From Amaurobius ferox (lineage: Eukaryota > Arthropoda > Arachnida > Araneae > Amaurobiidae), in assembly GCA_951213105.1 (NCBI GenBank), contig OX578153.1, forward strand, positions 54,064,020-54,128,019: DNA of 64,000 nt, written 5' to 3'. The translations under genes were made by a program, and so were the position numbers. Every line of letters starts with the position of its first letter. The stretch's first letter is position 1. Under the pieces are notes generated by a model. It was given only the letters and a program-made list of their open reading frames with translations, ran no database searches and had not been told where the DNA came from. This document shows, in pieces, positions 9,892-20,856 of the stretch.

Positions 9892-11513
9892 TTCCTTCCT
9901 TATTTGACATTGTGTGGCGTTTATTTCTCTTATAAATAATAATACTTTGAGTTTGAAAGATATAAAATGAATACTGAACGAGTTCCCTTAGTGAAACATT
10001 TTAAAAATAATGATGCAGATAAAAATAACATTTGATAATAAAAAGTAGAAATGTCTTTTATATAACAGACATCTTCTTTGTATTTTCAACTTTGTTAAAG
10101 GTTGATCGGGTAATCATCTGGTACCCATCTGGTGCGTAGCTCATTCGTTAAAATTCTCTTCGTAGCACTAGCAGGGGCCTCCCATATAAATTGTGCTCCC
10201 CCCCCCCCTGAAACATTTATCATGGGCCACACTGCATACATTTATCACGGATTCCCCTCCATATTTGATTTTTCCACCCTGTGAATCTTTCAAATCTTTC
10301 CCTTCTTCAAATAAAAAAATCTTTCGGAAGTGGGCCCAGGTGTGCGATCTTCACTATGGGCAGGTTGTGGCAGTAATTTGGAAATCTATAATTTGCACGA
10401 AAATAAATTTCACAAGCATTCCCATTTTCTCTATAATACATTTTAAACATACGCAATTATTGTTCACAATTACTATTCGACGTAATTTACGAAAGTAAAT
10501 TTGCATCAAAAATTTAAAATCATAGTTTCCCATTTAGCTGCATCATAGATATTCATTAAAAACATTTTAATATATGGCTAGCAAGAAGAAACCCAAAATT
10601 CTAAATATGCATTTATCGTCAACACAACTTAGCAGAGATTAAACAAACCAATTTGCTACATAAATCAAAACCCGCATGTTAGTAACTTCATGAATATTGC
10701 AATACTGCCAGCAGTCCTTACTAAATATCTGTAGTAATTTAATGGAAGCATCGAACCCATATTCCTCTACTGCTATGCGTCACATAAATTGACTGATTTG
10801 TAGATCACGTCCCTTTATTTATTATTCCCTATATTACAAAGGCATACATTTGCCACATGACAGATTTTGAACGATATCTGCATAGAAATGTAAACGAATC
10901 AAATCGTAACAATCGTATAGCATTATCACTCACCATACCAGCATAGAATGATAAGTGTGACAAAATGTAATTTCGTGCGTCCCGTGATAGACTTATGGCA
11001 TATAAATCATCGTTTCCCAATCGAGGATCCATGAAGAGGTCGTTAGTTAAGCGAGCAAAACTTTCAGTAATGGCTTATACATACAAATTTTTAAATTTAG
11101 TTACTGGTTCAGAAAATACTTATCAATAGAAATTGTGAATATTAATATTTTAAATCATATGTATAATCTAATCTGGAAAAGATGATATTTGTTACAAATT
11201 ACATAGGAAATCATTCCAAGCAACCGAAGCATATTATGAACATCGAAAGTTAATCATTATTGTTTAACTGTCTAACGTGTTACATGTTTTTGGCTTTATA
11301 TTTGGTCTAAGACCCCTCCACGTTGAACTAGACGGCATAATCTCTGCCCACTTATAGTGTTAGCTACGATACAGAACCTAACGAAAACGGAATACCGATT
11401 TACCTCAGGGGCAGAGAAAATAGGGGTTTTAAAATGCATTTACAGACCCTCCTGAAGACCCCACGGATGACCTAGAAGTCAAAATCTGTGAAAAATTATA
11501 GTAACAACTATTA
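9892..11513. other. Unassigned intergenic DNA
   Basis: No gene found. It holds a C-run at 10198-10208 and a GC-richer patch at 11300-11470 with no recognised family. Frames of up to 101 codons show no domain, codon bias or start context. Confidence 0.5.
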
Positions 11514-12489
11514 TTACTTTCCTAATATACATAATGTATAAGAGAAGTATTGTGACGGAGTCAAAAATTCGTATTCGAGTTTTCGACGGGAGAGTACGTT
11601 TCAAGCATCCCTGATCACGAATCGAACATTTTTGAAGTGATGTCTGTCTGTGTTGTGTTCGTGTGTGAAAGTTTGTGTGTGTGTGAAAGTGTGTGTGTGT
11701 GTCAGTGAGTCTCTGGAAACGAACGAATGGGGCGATCAAATAAAATAATAATATCTCACGAACGAATGGGGCGATTCAAATAAAATTTTGTACAAAAATC
11801 ACAATCCGTGAATACTGTAAGACTATTGTTTTTAAATGCAATCGAATGTTCAGAACCCCCTAAATTTTCGAGAGAAATTTTGAAAAAATCATCAAAAAAT
11901 CAAAACCTTTAATAAAGTTACGCAAATTAACATTTTTTATGTAATTTTTCCTTAGAAAACGATTGTCATAAACTTTAGAACGCTAGCATGAACCGTTCTC
12001 GAGATATTGCACATTTTTCAAATACATTTATCAAAAAATCCCCTAAATTAAAAAAAATATATTAACTGTTGAGAAACATGTTCACTTTTCATATGTAATA
12101 TCATGCGATAAATTGGCTGAAATCATTCTCGTGGATCTAGCTCATTCCATTCATGAGAAAAGATACTTCGAGTAATACTTTTGTGTTTGAACGCCAATAG
12201 TCATCTATCTACTATAAGAATAACTTATTTCTCCGTCCATAACGCTTGGCGAGATTTTGGCGGAATATCGCCAACTTGGCGAGTTTTTATATGCTGCCAA
12301 ATTAACGAAAATCTCGCCAAATAGATAAAAATGACTCTAAATCAATGAAAACAACGACTAATTGAAGAAAATTCAATATCCTGGAAAGAATATAAGTATG
12401 TACTATAAGAATAACCTTTTTTTTTTTGCTGTAAAAGTAGCAAATTCATTGCATTATATAAGGAAAGTCATGTGCTGCCCACATCAAAT
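11514..12489 (+). mobile_element. Family A element, full length (reference copy)
   Basis: Order from the left: palindromic end TTACTTTCCTAATATACATA with ATGTATAAGAGAAGTA; TTCGTATTCGAGTTTTCGAC; GT-rich microsatellite (11640-11703); 'gaatggggcgattcaa' block, present twice as a 40-bp internal duplication (11721-11785); 'catgaaccgttctcgagata'; 'atgcgataaattggctga'; the TTGGCGA/TCGCCAA module (12245-12325); then 'gcattatataaggaaagt' and ATGTGCTGCCCACATCAAAT at the right end. ATTATATAAGGAAAGT at the right is the inverted copy of the left end. It has no open frame. Ends, subterminal inverted repeats and a central microsatellite fit a non-autonomous Helentron/HINE; the class is inferred. Confidence 0.85.
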
Positions 12490-13536
12490 TTTTTTATATA
12501 GTTTTTATTTTTGAAGTTTTTCTAGCCTTTCAATCATTCCTCCAGTGGTTTAGAAAGCTGAATCTTTTCATATTTAAAATATTGTCCACTGAGAAGAACT
12601 TAACTGATTTTAAATTTTTCTCTTGAAGTAAACATAAATAGGCGGTGGATAGGGGTAAAATCTTTCAGAATCCTTCCGAACCTGGACATAGCAGGTTTTA
12701 AATCGACCATGGGGCAGAACCTAACCGGGCCAATTTTTAATTGGGACAACAGTTTTCTCGCCATACATTGTTAAACAAAATAAAACATGTTAAAAAAATT
12801 GCAGTTTAATTTCTTAAGAGTGTTAGTTTCCCTGTCTTCGTTATATGCATAGAAATGTGTACTAGTACTTAAATACTAGTATGGTTATCGAAGATTATTA
12901 TGGTTATCGAAATAAAATTAAGTCTTGTTAGGAAACGTTATCGAATAAGTAAATATTAATAAACATTGTAAATGTTAATTATCTGATAAGTAATTTTTAA
13001 ATAAATGCTAATAATAAGTAAATGTAAATCTAATGAGTAAATATTAATTCTAATTTTGTAAATTAAGTGTTTTTTACAGCTCATGCAGCGGAATGTTTAT
13101 TTAGATGGTTTTACAGGATGAAATATAAATTTCATAGGAGAAACACCATTACAAAATACAAATGATTCTTTTCATCAGCTTCCATACTTAATGATGTTGT
13201 AATGACATCAACACTAGCCAAAATGCGTGCACTTTTTAATACTAGCAAAATGTATTTAAACCATTTTATATTACAGTGTTATTAAACACCAGCAAATACA
13301 CCCAACATTGTCCAGAATTTGAAATACAAACCTCCGATTAGAATTACATCGGAACATATAGCGAATTCTCAAAAACCCAAATACGGTTTTACGAGACAAC
13401 CGCTTTTGATAAAAATAAATAATTTACTGCGAGGTTGTAATACGTCCTAAATAAGCGTACCGGGTGCGTATAGTCTGTATACACGGTCTTTGTTTACGAA
13501 TACTCAGTAAGACTAATATATTAGATTACAATCGGT
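12490..13536. other. Unassigned AT-rich DNA
   Basis: No gene or element end recognised. A run of 'aaatgttaat/taaatgctaat'-like near-repeats lies at 12940-13060. Confidence 0.5.
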
Positions 13537-13546
13537 ACAATTAAAT

Positions 13547-13800
13547 TCGGCCGATCCTCTGGTCGAGCGATCAGGGGAATGCGTTTCCATCTGATCGCTG
13601 GATTGCCGGGTTGCGGATTCGAATCCCACCAGCGGGCATGGATATTGTCATGCCGAGGCTAAGTCAGACTTCTGCCCTTCGGGGAGCCTCTATAAAAGTG
13701 AAGCTGCAAATCTCCTCCCCTTTGCCATGGGATACCTGGGGGGTCTTGTGCACGTGGTGCGTAGGCGCTCCTTCACCATAGCGGAATTAGTAACGAACGA
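13547..13800 (+). mobile_element. SINE family 2 (tRNA-derived), complete, with TSD
   Basis: Begins TCGGCCGATCCTCTGGTCGA (box A region). A box-B-like GCGGATTCGAATCCCACC follows near 13610. The body contains 'cttcggggagcctctataaa' and 'ctcctcccctttgccatggg', and it ends in a (CGAA)n-like tail. It is flanked by the perfect 10-bp duplication ACAATTAAAT (13537-13546 and 13801-13810). A tRNA head plus TSD marks retrotransposition by LINE machinery. Confidence 0.88.
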
Positions 13801-14026
13801 ACAATTAAATCCTAAATTATCAGTAAACTTCATATAACACATTCACATAAAAATATTAACATTTACTTATTACATAAGGTTACTGATACAATACTGAAAA
13901 TTGTTCGAACCGAAATTTAATTTAAAAATCGGTTCGAAAAATATCGTCATCTGATTATCCACTCGATAAATATGCAACTGCTTTTCATAGAGATGGACAT
14001 AGATTGTGACTTCAGTTGTAACGTGT

Positions 14027-14269
14027 TGTTGTTGTTACTAATCCCCCGTGGTGAAGGAGCGATTGTGCTCTACGTCCGCTAGACCCCTGGTCCCATGGCG
14101 AAGGGGAGAATATGCAGCTTCACTTTATTGAGGCTCCCCAAGGGCAGAAGTCTGAATTGGCCTCGACAACACAACATCCATGCCCTCTAGCGGGATTCGA
14201 ACCCACAACCCGACAATCCAACGATGAGACGGAAACGCATGCCCCTGACCACTCGACAACCGGATCAGC
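14027..14269 (-). mobile_element. SINE family 2, inverted copy, with TSD
   Basis: Reverse complement of the same body: tail (GTT)n at 14027, 'ccatggcgaaggggaga', 'ttgaggctccccaagggcag', box-B complement 'gcgggattcgaacccac', and head 'ccactcgacaaccggatca'. It is flanked by GTTGTAACGTGT at 14015-14026 and 14270-14281. Its different TSD shows independent insertion about 220 bp from the plus-strand copy. Confidence 0.88.
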
Positions 14270-14281
14270 GTTGTAACGTGT

Positions 14282-14909
14282 AGTGCATAGCAACCGGCGA
14301 ACCTGTGAATGAGGCGAATTGCCAGCGAAATTGAATACGTCAAATTTTATGTTTTTTTTAAATTCACATGAAATATAAAAATAGAGTCATTAAAAAAAAT
14401 GTTATAATATGAAGATAAGCACTCTTACTTTTGCAACAGGAAATGGATTGCACTAATCCTCCATTTCTGTATGCGAAGAAAAAATAATTAATTAACATGA
14501 AACATACATAATTAAATGTATTTAAAATTAATAAATAAATAAATACATGTGAAGGAATTGTCCTACGAATTCGGTTCAAAGAACGTTCGAATGAACATTC
14601 TTTAATCTTTCCGATAACTCATACTAAATAATATTTTCGATGGAATCGATTTGTGGGAAAATCGTACAAAATCAATTACTCATTTGAATTTAAACAAAAA
14701 AGTTTATACATTAATAAAACCCTATAAGGTCTGATGTATCTAGAATTCAAATAACTTCTTGGCTGCCCGAATCTTATATTTTCTGCTACAGAAGACATAC
14801 GCAGATACCATCTTTTAATATGTAATATTAAAAATAAGTAATTAACAAAATGATAACACCAAATTTCTTAGCACTTTCATAACACACAGTTCAATAACTA
14901 AACTCGGAA
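14282..14909. other. Unassigned AT-rich DNA
   Basis: A stretch at about 14550-14630 ('gaaggaattgtcctacgaat' then 'gttcaaagaacgttcg') recurs in diverged form at 51327-51380. Otherwise nothing recognised. Confidence 0.45.
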
Positions 14910-15130
14910 TATCTGGCATCTAAATTAAACTTCGAAACTTCTCATTAACTCCATCCAACTACTAGTTCCATGTGTAACAGTAATGATTTTCAAATCAATC
15001 TTTCAATAAAAGCCGCTTCAGAATTCTGCTTGCTCTCCAAGTAAAATTTGTTATGCGCCATCAAAGTAATCCCTGGTGCACATGACCCTGAAGCAATTGA
15101 TCGCGAGATTCTAGGTTCGCATAGAATCGA
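14910..15130. repeat. Dispersed repeat C, copy 1
   Basis: Shares with 29030-29240 and 35840-36010 the core 'gtaacagtaatgattttcaa' plus 'atcaat..ttcaataaaa', then 'ttatgc' and 'ttgatc..gagatt/cagagtt' near the right. No coding signal. Class unknown. Confidence 0.55.
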
Positions 15131-15429
15131 AAAAGAGTTTATGTTACATTTTTTGAAGGAAGATACAATAATACTAAAGATTTCCTTTTAACTATGTATA
15201 CAGAGTTTCATCATGGAAAGTATTATTGAAAATTAATGGAATAAATATTTTAAAATATTTCTCAAAATTTATTTTCTGGTATTAACTCTTATCAAAATAA
15301 CGTAATAGAAATTCAATATTCGTTACATAATACAGTTGTGAACATGTCATCATTTCATAATTATTCTATACTAGCCGCCTTTGGCGACCAGCCTGTTCGC
15401 TACCCTTGAAAATTCTGACCGTGGCAAAT

Positions 15430-15720
15430 TGTAACCGTGGCACACTCGCTGGCGCGACCTTACCAGAAGGTGTAAGGTAACTGTTTGGACGGCCAGGAAG
15501 TGCCACCCAATTTAGACCGGAACTCAGTGGGGGAGACATCCACAGGGACCGTACCCTCCTTCCCCTACCACCAACCTTTCGGAAGGACTTACGATCCCAC
15601 ATGTTTAACGTGATCGTACTCCGCGTGAACGAAGGCTGCAGTTTTGGCAGTGGCGGGAATCGAACCCGGGCCTACCCAGTGAAATTCCCACGCGCTAACC
15701 ACTGGTGTACTTCGCCCTCC
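15430..15720 (-). mobile_element. SINE family 1, array unit 1
   Basis: Minus strand: tRNA-like head (AGTACACCAGTGGTTAGCGC, box B GGGTTCGATTCCC), then the body 'acgatcacgttaaacatgtg', 'ggaaggagggtacggtccct' and 'gtctaaattgggtggcactt'. It keeps part of the tail ('taaggtcgcgcc'). It is the most complete unit of the four and the last on the element's own strand. Confidence 0.85.
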
Positions 15721-15960
15721 GCGACATTTTCCATAACTTTCTTTTTATTCACCGAATTTTGACCGGAACCCAGTGGGAGAGGCATCCACGGGGACCGTAC
15801 CCTCCTTCCCCAACCACCAACCTCTCGAAAGGACTTACAGACACACATGTTTATTCCGCGTGATCGTACTCCGCGTGAACACGGCGGCAATTTTGGAAAT
15901 CGAACCCGGGCCTACCGCGTGCAATTCCCGCGCGCTAACCACTGGGCTACTTCGCCCTCC
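15721..15960 (-). mobile_element. SINE family 1, array unit 2
   Basis: Head AAGTAGCCCAGTGGTTAGCG with box B GGGTTCGATTTCC, same body as unit 1. The 3' part is replaced by the linker 'ccataactttctttttattc' that recurs between all units. Confidence 0.85.
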
Positions 15961-16189
15961 GCGACAATCTCCATAACTTTCTTTTTATTCACCCAATTTA
16001 GGCCGTACCCTCCTTCCCCTACCACAAACCTCTCAGAAGGACTCACGAACCCACATGTTTAACCTGATCGTACTCTGCGTGAACGTGGCGTAAGTTTTGG
16101 CAGTGGCGGGAATCGAACCCGGACCTACTGAGTGCAATTCCCGCGCGCTAACCACTGGGCTGCCGCGCCCTCCGCGACAATCTCCATAA
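15961..16189 (-). mobile_element. SINE family 1, array unit 3
   Basis: Head CGGCAGCCCAGTGGTTAGCG, box B GGGTTCGATTCCC. A piece of the body near the 'ccggaacccagtggg' position is deleted. It is joined by the same linker 'ccataactttctttttattc'. Confidence 0.85.
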
Positions 16190-16395
16190 CTTTCTATATA
16201 TTCATCCAATTTAGACGGGAACCCAGTGGGGGAGGGATCCACAGGGGCCGTATCCTCCTTCCCTTACCACCAACCTCTCGGAAGAACTTACGGACCCACA
16301 TATTTAACGTGATCGTATTCCACGTAAACATGGCGGCAGTTTTGGCAGTGGCGGGTATCGAACCCGGGCCTACCGCTAACTTCCCGCGCGCTAAT
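16190..16395 (-). mobile_element. SINE family 1, array unit 4
   Basis: Same body as its neighbours. The head is cut short ('cttcccgcgcgctaat' at 16380-16395), though box B GGGTTCGATACCC remains. The array ends here in AT-rich 'atttaaaatatccat' near-repeats (16400-16560). Confidence 0.8.
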
Positions 16396-17475
16396 TTGCA
16401 ATTTAAAATGACCATATGCTTAATTCCATCATCCTCATTCCATTGTTTCATTGTTCCATCATTTAAAATATCCATAAAATTAAAATATCCATTTAAAATA
16501 TCCAAAAGTTAAAATATACATTTAAAAAATCCATATCGTCCCATCATTTAAAATATAAATATAATAATTTATATAGAGCAAAGGAGCTCTATTCAGAACC
16601 GTGACGTCACCTTCACCTTGACGTCCCCACCCACCACCTTCCCTCCTTCAGCGGGGGAGAAACGAAGCGGCACGCCGAGCGGAACGCCGAGAAATTGAAA
16701 TTCGGAAACTTTTAAAATCCCGATCCTGTGGGCAATACGGAATATTTCCTGACCAGATTGGACTTGTAAGAATGCCAGATGTTTGACCTTTCTAAAAATG
16801 TAAATTATTAGTCGAAATTCTGAGTACTTTTTACTATGCGAGAATTTAAAAACCAAAAATCGTTTTTTTGAGTCAAAAGTGACTTTTGTTTTAAAATCAT
16901 AAAAAAATATTAGAATTTGTCCCTGAGATTTGAAATTGATATATTTTTACTCGAAATTCTCTGCTCTTTCCGATGGTGTGATTTGTTTTTTTCTACGATG
17001 TCCGGATCGTGGAGAAAAAAGAGCAAAAAGGTCAAAAAACGGTCGAAATCGCATAAAACATTAAATAACAAAAAAAATAATTAAAATTTTAAAAATCGGT
17101 TTTCACGTGTCCCCTTCTCACCCCCCAGGGTCTCCGATTGCAAAATTTCGTAGCTCTCCGACGCGCGGTCGCGAAACGTATAGTGTATAAGACAGACAGA
17201 CAGACAGACAGACGCACAGACAGACATTGCCTTTTATTATATAGATTAAGAGGGATATATTATTATTGATCATACGAACATAATATTTGTACTTTGAAAT
17301 TACTGTTTTGACCTAGTAATTTCAGAATATGTATGTGATGATGCAAAGATTACAATTGAACATTTTCATTAAACTGGGCGTTCTATAAAATTTCAATACT
17401 TTCCATGTTCAAACTCCTAAATAGGCTTGCGCTTAGTCAACTTATACATTAACATCCAGATCATTACAAAACAAA

Positions 17476-17640
17476 TGCTGATGTGGGCAGCACATAATTT
17501 TCTCTACCAATGCAAAAAATGTACTACTTTCACAGTGAGAAAATGATGTATAAAATCCATCGAACAATGTTTTAACATTGAATTGGACGTCTAGATCTTC
17601 TACGGATGACAACAAAACTATTTGGATAAGCAGCAACAAA
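17476..17640 (-). mobile_element. Family A-prime 3' fragment
   Basis: Reads GCTGATGTGGGCAGCACATA then 'attttctctaccaatgc' and 'gtactactttcacagtga', the reverse complement of the 3' end of A-type elements. The rest of the element is missing. Confidence 0.65.
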
Positions 17641-17719
17641 TATTGATGTATTTTCACGAAACTTTATACGCGGCTTTGTTATTAAAAAATCTAGTACTAG
17701 ATAGAATTTTTTAAATGCA

Positions 17720-17984
17720 AGCGAAAACTTTGAATTTTATTCGAAAGGACAAAGTTTCATAAAACAAAATTTTACATAATCATGCATAAAAGTGTTTATT
17801 TATGATTCACTGATTACGAGACTTAAATGTTTCAATCCTTGTTGTAAGAAATAGTCACAATACAACTTTTTTTTGTTCGTGACGGCATTAGTCCCTTAGA
17901 GTCAAGTTTTTCCAATCAGAGGGTACATTGTCGAGTATGATATCATTCGAAAGAGTTTTTTCAAGCCCTTTACAATGAGAGGTA
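17720..17984 (+). repeat. Dispersed repeat E, copy 1
   Basis: 'ttacataatcatgcataaaa', 'gtgtttatttatg', 'gattacgagacttaa', 'ttgttcgtgacg' and 'aagtttttccaatcagaggg' are shared with 19670-19930 and, inverted, 50825-51310. It ends at the left terminus of the Tc3-like element. Confidence 0.7.
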
Positions 17985-17986
17985 TA

Positions 17987-19526
17987 GTGCGCGAAAAATT
18001 ATAAGGACAAGCGAAAACTCGCCAAATATAGAAATCTTTTAGACGGAAATGTATGCAAATTTCTTAAATAAAAATATTGATAAAATTCTTTTTCATGTAA
18101 ATCAGTTAAATTTTCCAAAAATAAATATGTATAAATTTACTTTATAAATTTTAAACCCATATGATCTTGGAAAAAAGTGAAAGGACAACTGTTTTTTCAT
18201 CTAAAATTATAATAAAATTTGCATATTTGAAAGTAGAAAATGACCATTTCAAATATAAAGACTGAATTTCTAAACAAAATTCACACTTGCCTCATTTCTT
18301 CACTATTTTTGAACGAAGGAACTCATATGTTTGACCTTGAGAAAGGGAAATTCTTACTTTTAAAGAATGTGGATTGAGTGGGCATGAAATTTAAAAAAAA
18401 TTAAAAGATCTAAAACTGTAGTTTATAATTTTCTAAAAGAACCTGGAATGTATGGAATGAAAAAACGAACTGGAAGACCAGAAATTCTAACACATCTACA
18501 AAAAAGAATGGTTGTAAGAAGGGTTTGCGAGAAAAAAGAAACTGCAAATGAAGTTAGAAGAAATTTGGACTTACCATGTTCCACACGAACAGTTTAAAAT
18601 GTTTTAAATAAACATCCGAATATTTGGTATGGAAAGTTAATGTCACGTCCGCCTCTGAAAAAGAAGCATAAGGAAAAAAGACAGGAGTTTTCTAAAAAAA
18701 AAAACATTTCTCTCAGTCCAAAATGGATTGATGTAATCTTTTCGGACGAAATGAAGTTTTATCTTGATGGGCCAGATGGTTTTTGCTAATTTTGGTATAA
18801 TCTGCGTAAAACCAAAGAAATTTTTTTCCAAACGTCAATACGGTGGGGGCACAGTAATGATTTGGGGCGCTTTTGCAGCAAATGGAACCACGCCTATAGT
18901 CTTTATCAACTACAAAATGAACTCTGACAAATACGTATGTTGATATGTTAGGCGAACATTTGTTACCTGAGGCCCCACTAATTACTTCAGGAGACTATAT
19001 ATTTCAACAGGATAACGCTTCCATACTCGTTCCTAAGAGTGCAAAACTCTGGTTTGAAGCTAATTCAGTAAATTTATTTGATTGGCCGGCGAGGATTCTA
19101 TGGAAAATTTATGGAGCCTTCTAACCCGAGAAGTTTATAACAATGGCACACAATATCAGTATACAGGATCTTGTGTTGGCCATCAAACAAGCTTGGAATA
19201 ACATTTCCATAGACACTTTAAGAGAACTTTCAGCATCGATGACCTCTCGGCTTATTCAAGTAATTGAAAAAAAGGTTGTTTTCTTGATTATTAAGAGAAA
19301 TGTTAAGTATAATTTAGAACATGTCCTTATAGTTTTCTCTATATTTTCTTCAGTGATAATCTTCATAAGGTCCATTTTTGTAAGGTTCATATTCGTTGTT
19401 TTATGTGTTGTAAATGTTATTGTATAATTTAATGGAGGTCAGAAATATCAAAAATTAATTTTGATAAAGTGAAAATAAAGTATATTTTCACTCAGTTATA
19501 TGTTGTCCTTATACATTTTCCGAGCA
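17987..19526 (+). mobile_element. Tc3-like transposon, full length, dead
   Basis: Left end GTGCGCGAAAAATTATAAGG-ACAA (17987-18010). Right end is the reverse complement of GTGCTCGGAAAATGTATAAG-GACAA (19502-19526). An internal repeat 'aaaggacaac' lies at 18180-18190. The length of 1.54 kb is usual for Tc1/mariner elements. A TA lies at the left edge (17985-17986); the right TA is not preserved. Confidence 0.75.
18310..19290 (+). pseudogene. Tc3-like transposase pseudogene
   Basis: Blocks in order: KECGLSGHEI (18360s), KTVVYNFLKEPGMYGMKKRT-GRP (first HTH and GRP linker), EVRRNLDLPCSTRTV, NVLNKHPNIWYGK-MSRPPL, then WIDVIFSDEMKFYLDGPDGF with the first catalytic Asp (18730s). After a frameshift come KRQYGGGTVMIWGAFAANGT, YIFQQDNAS with the second catalytic Asp, and DWPAR. 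Then ENLWSLLTREVYN follows directly: the codons that should read SPDLNPI between DWPAR and ENLW are deleted. The C-terminal block is DLVLAIKQAWNNIS...RLIQVIEKK. It has multiple stops and at least three frameshifts. The enzyme would have excised and inserted its own element at TA. Confidence 0.85.
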
Positions 19527-19669
19527 CTCTAAAAGGCTATAGTTGTAATCAATTAGACCCACGATATCGATTTGTCATATTTTTTCTTGCAAAATTTGAA
19601 AAAAAAAATGAATTCTGGTTAGAAAAAGTCGAATTCAGTCACATTCTATTTAATTTTTAACATTGCAGC

Positions 19670-19930
19670 ATGGGTCAAAATTTCACATAATCATGCGTAA
19701 AAGGGTTTATTTATAGCCCAATGATCACGAGACTTAATAATTTTAATCATTGTTGTGAAAAATAGCCGCGATGCAATATTTTTTGTTCGTGACGTCATTT
19801 GGCCCTCTTGGAAGTCAAGTTACCCCCGGGGGTGGGTGGGAGACATTGCAAGTATGTCACCAATTGAAAGACTTTTTCAAGTCTTTTAAAATGAATTGTA
19901 ACACACTGTAGTTGTAAAAATTTATAATCA
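19670..19930 (+). repeat. Dispersed repeat E, copy 2
   Basis: Direct repeat of 17720-17984 on the other side of the Tc3-like element. Shared strings include 'cataatcatgcgtaaaaggg', 'atcacgagacttaa' and 'ttgttcgtgacgtcat'. The two copies differ at many positions, so they are old. Confidence 0.7.
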
Positions 19931-19950
19931 CATGGGAATTAAATTCGTTG

Positions 19951-20856
19951 TTACTTTCCTTACATACATAATATATAATGTATAAGTATTGTGACTATGT
20001 CGGAAATTCGAATTCGAGTTTTCGACGGGAGAGCACGTTTCAAGCATATCTGATCACGAATCAAACATTTTTGAGGTGATGTGTGTGTGTGTGTGTGTGT
20101 ATGTGTGTCAGTGAGTCTATGGAAATGATATCTCACGAACGAATGGAGCGAGTCGAATAAAATTTGGTACAAAATTCACAATTCGTAAATCCTGAAAGCC
20201 TATTGTTTTAAAACGCAATTGAATGTTCAGAACTTCCCTAAATTTGAGTTAAATTTCGAAAAAATCATCAAAAAATCTAAACCTTTAATAAAGTTACGCA
20301 AATAGACATTTCTTATGTAATTTTTGCTTAGAAAACGATTGACATAAACTTTAGAACATGCACCGTTATCGAGATATTGGACATTTTTCAAATAAATTTA
20401 TCAAAAAATCCTATACATTAAACTAAATATTAACTGTCGAGAAATATTTTCACTTTTCATATGTACTATCATATGATAAATTTGGTAACATCGTTCTCGT
20501 GGGTCTAACTCGTTCCATTCATGAGAAAGGATACTTTGAGTAATACTTTTGTATTTGAACACCAATAGTCATTTATCAACTATAAGAATAATTTATTTCT
20601 CCATCCATAACGCTTGGCAAGATATTGGCGGCGCATTTGGCGGAATGTCGCCAACGTGGCGACTTGTTGTCAACGAAAATCCCCCAAATGGATAAAAATG
20701 ACTGTAAATCAATGAAAATGACGACTAATTAATCAAAATTTAATATCTTTGAAAGGATATAAATAGCTACTATAAGGAAAACCTATTTTTTTTACTGTAA
20801 ATGTAGTAAATTTATTGCATTATATAAGGAAAGTCTTGTACTGCCCATATCAGATC
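19951..20856 (+). mobile_element. Family A element, full length
   Basis: TTACTTTCCTTACATACATA start, with the hairpin return arm partly lost (TGTATAAGTATTGTGAC). GAATTCGAGTTTTCGACGGG and (GT)n at 20080-20107 follow. The TTGGCGA module is at 20610-20690, and the end is GGAAAGTCTTGTACTGCCCA-TATCAGAT. Confidence 0.85.

Larger units (their letters stand above)
15364..17247 (+). mobile_element. Probable Helitron/Helentron-like element carrying SINE units
   Basis: The left end TCTATACTAGCCGCCTTTGG and right end GACAGACA repeats (17192-17225) followed by CATTGCCTTTTATTATATAG resemble ends common in Helitron-like non-autonomous elements of arthropods. Between the ends lie four minus-strand SINE units (15430-16395) and an A/T-rich body with 'gaaattgaaattcggaaac' and 'gcggtcgcgaaacgtatag'. 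No Rep or helicase frame is present. The pairing of these two ends into one element is inference. Confidence 0.4.

Noticed and set aside
15470..16395. Functional tRNA genes at the box A/B motifs
   Set aside because: Sequence continues into a shared SINE body, acceptor stems do not close, and the motif recurs in every SINE copy.
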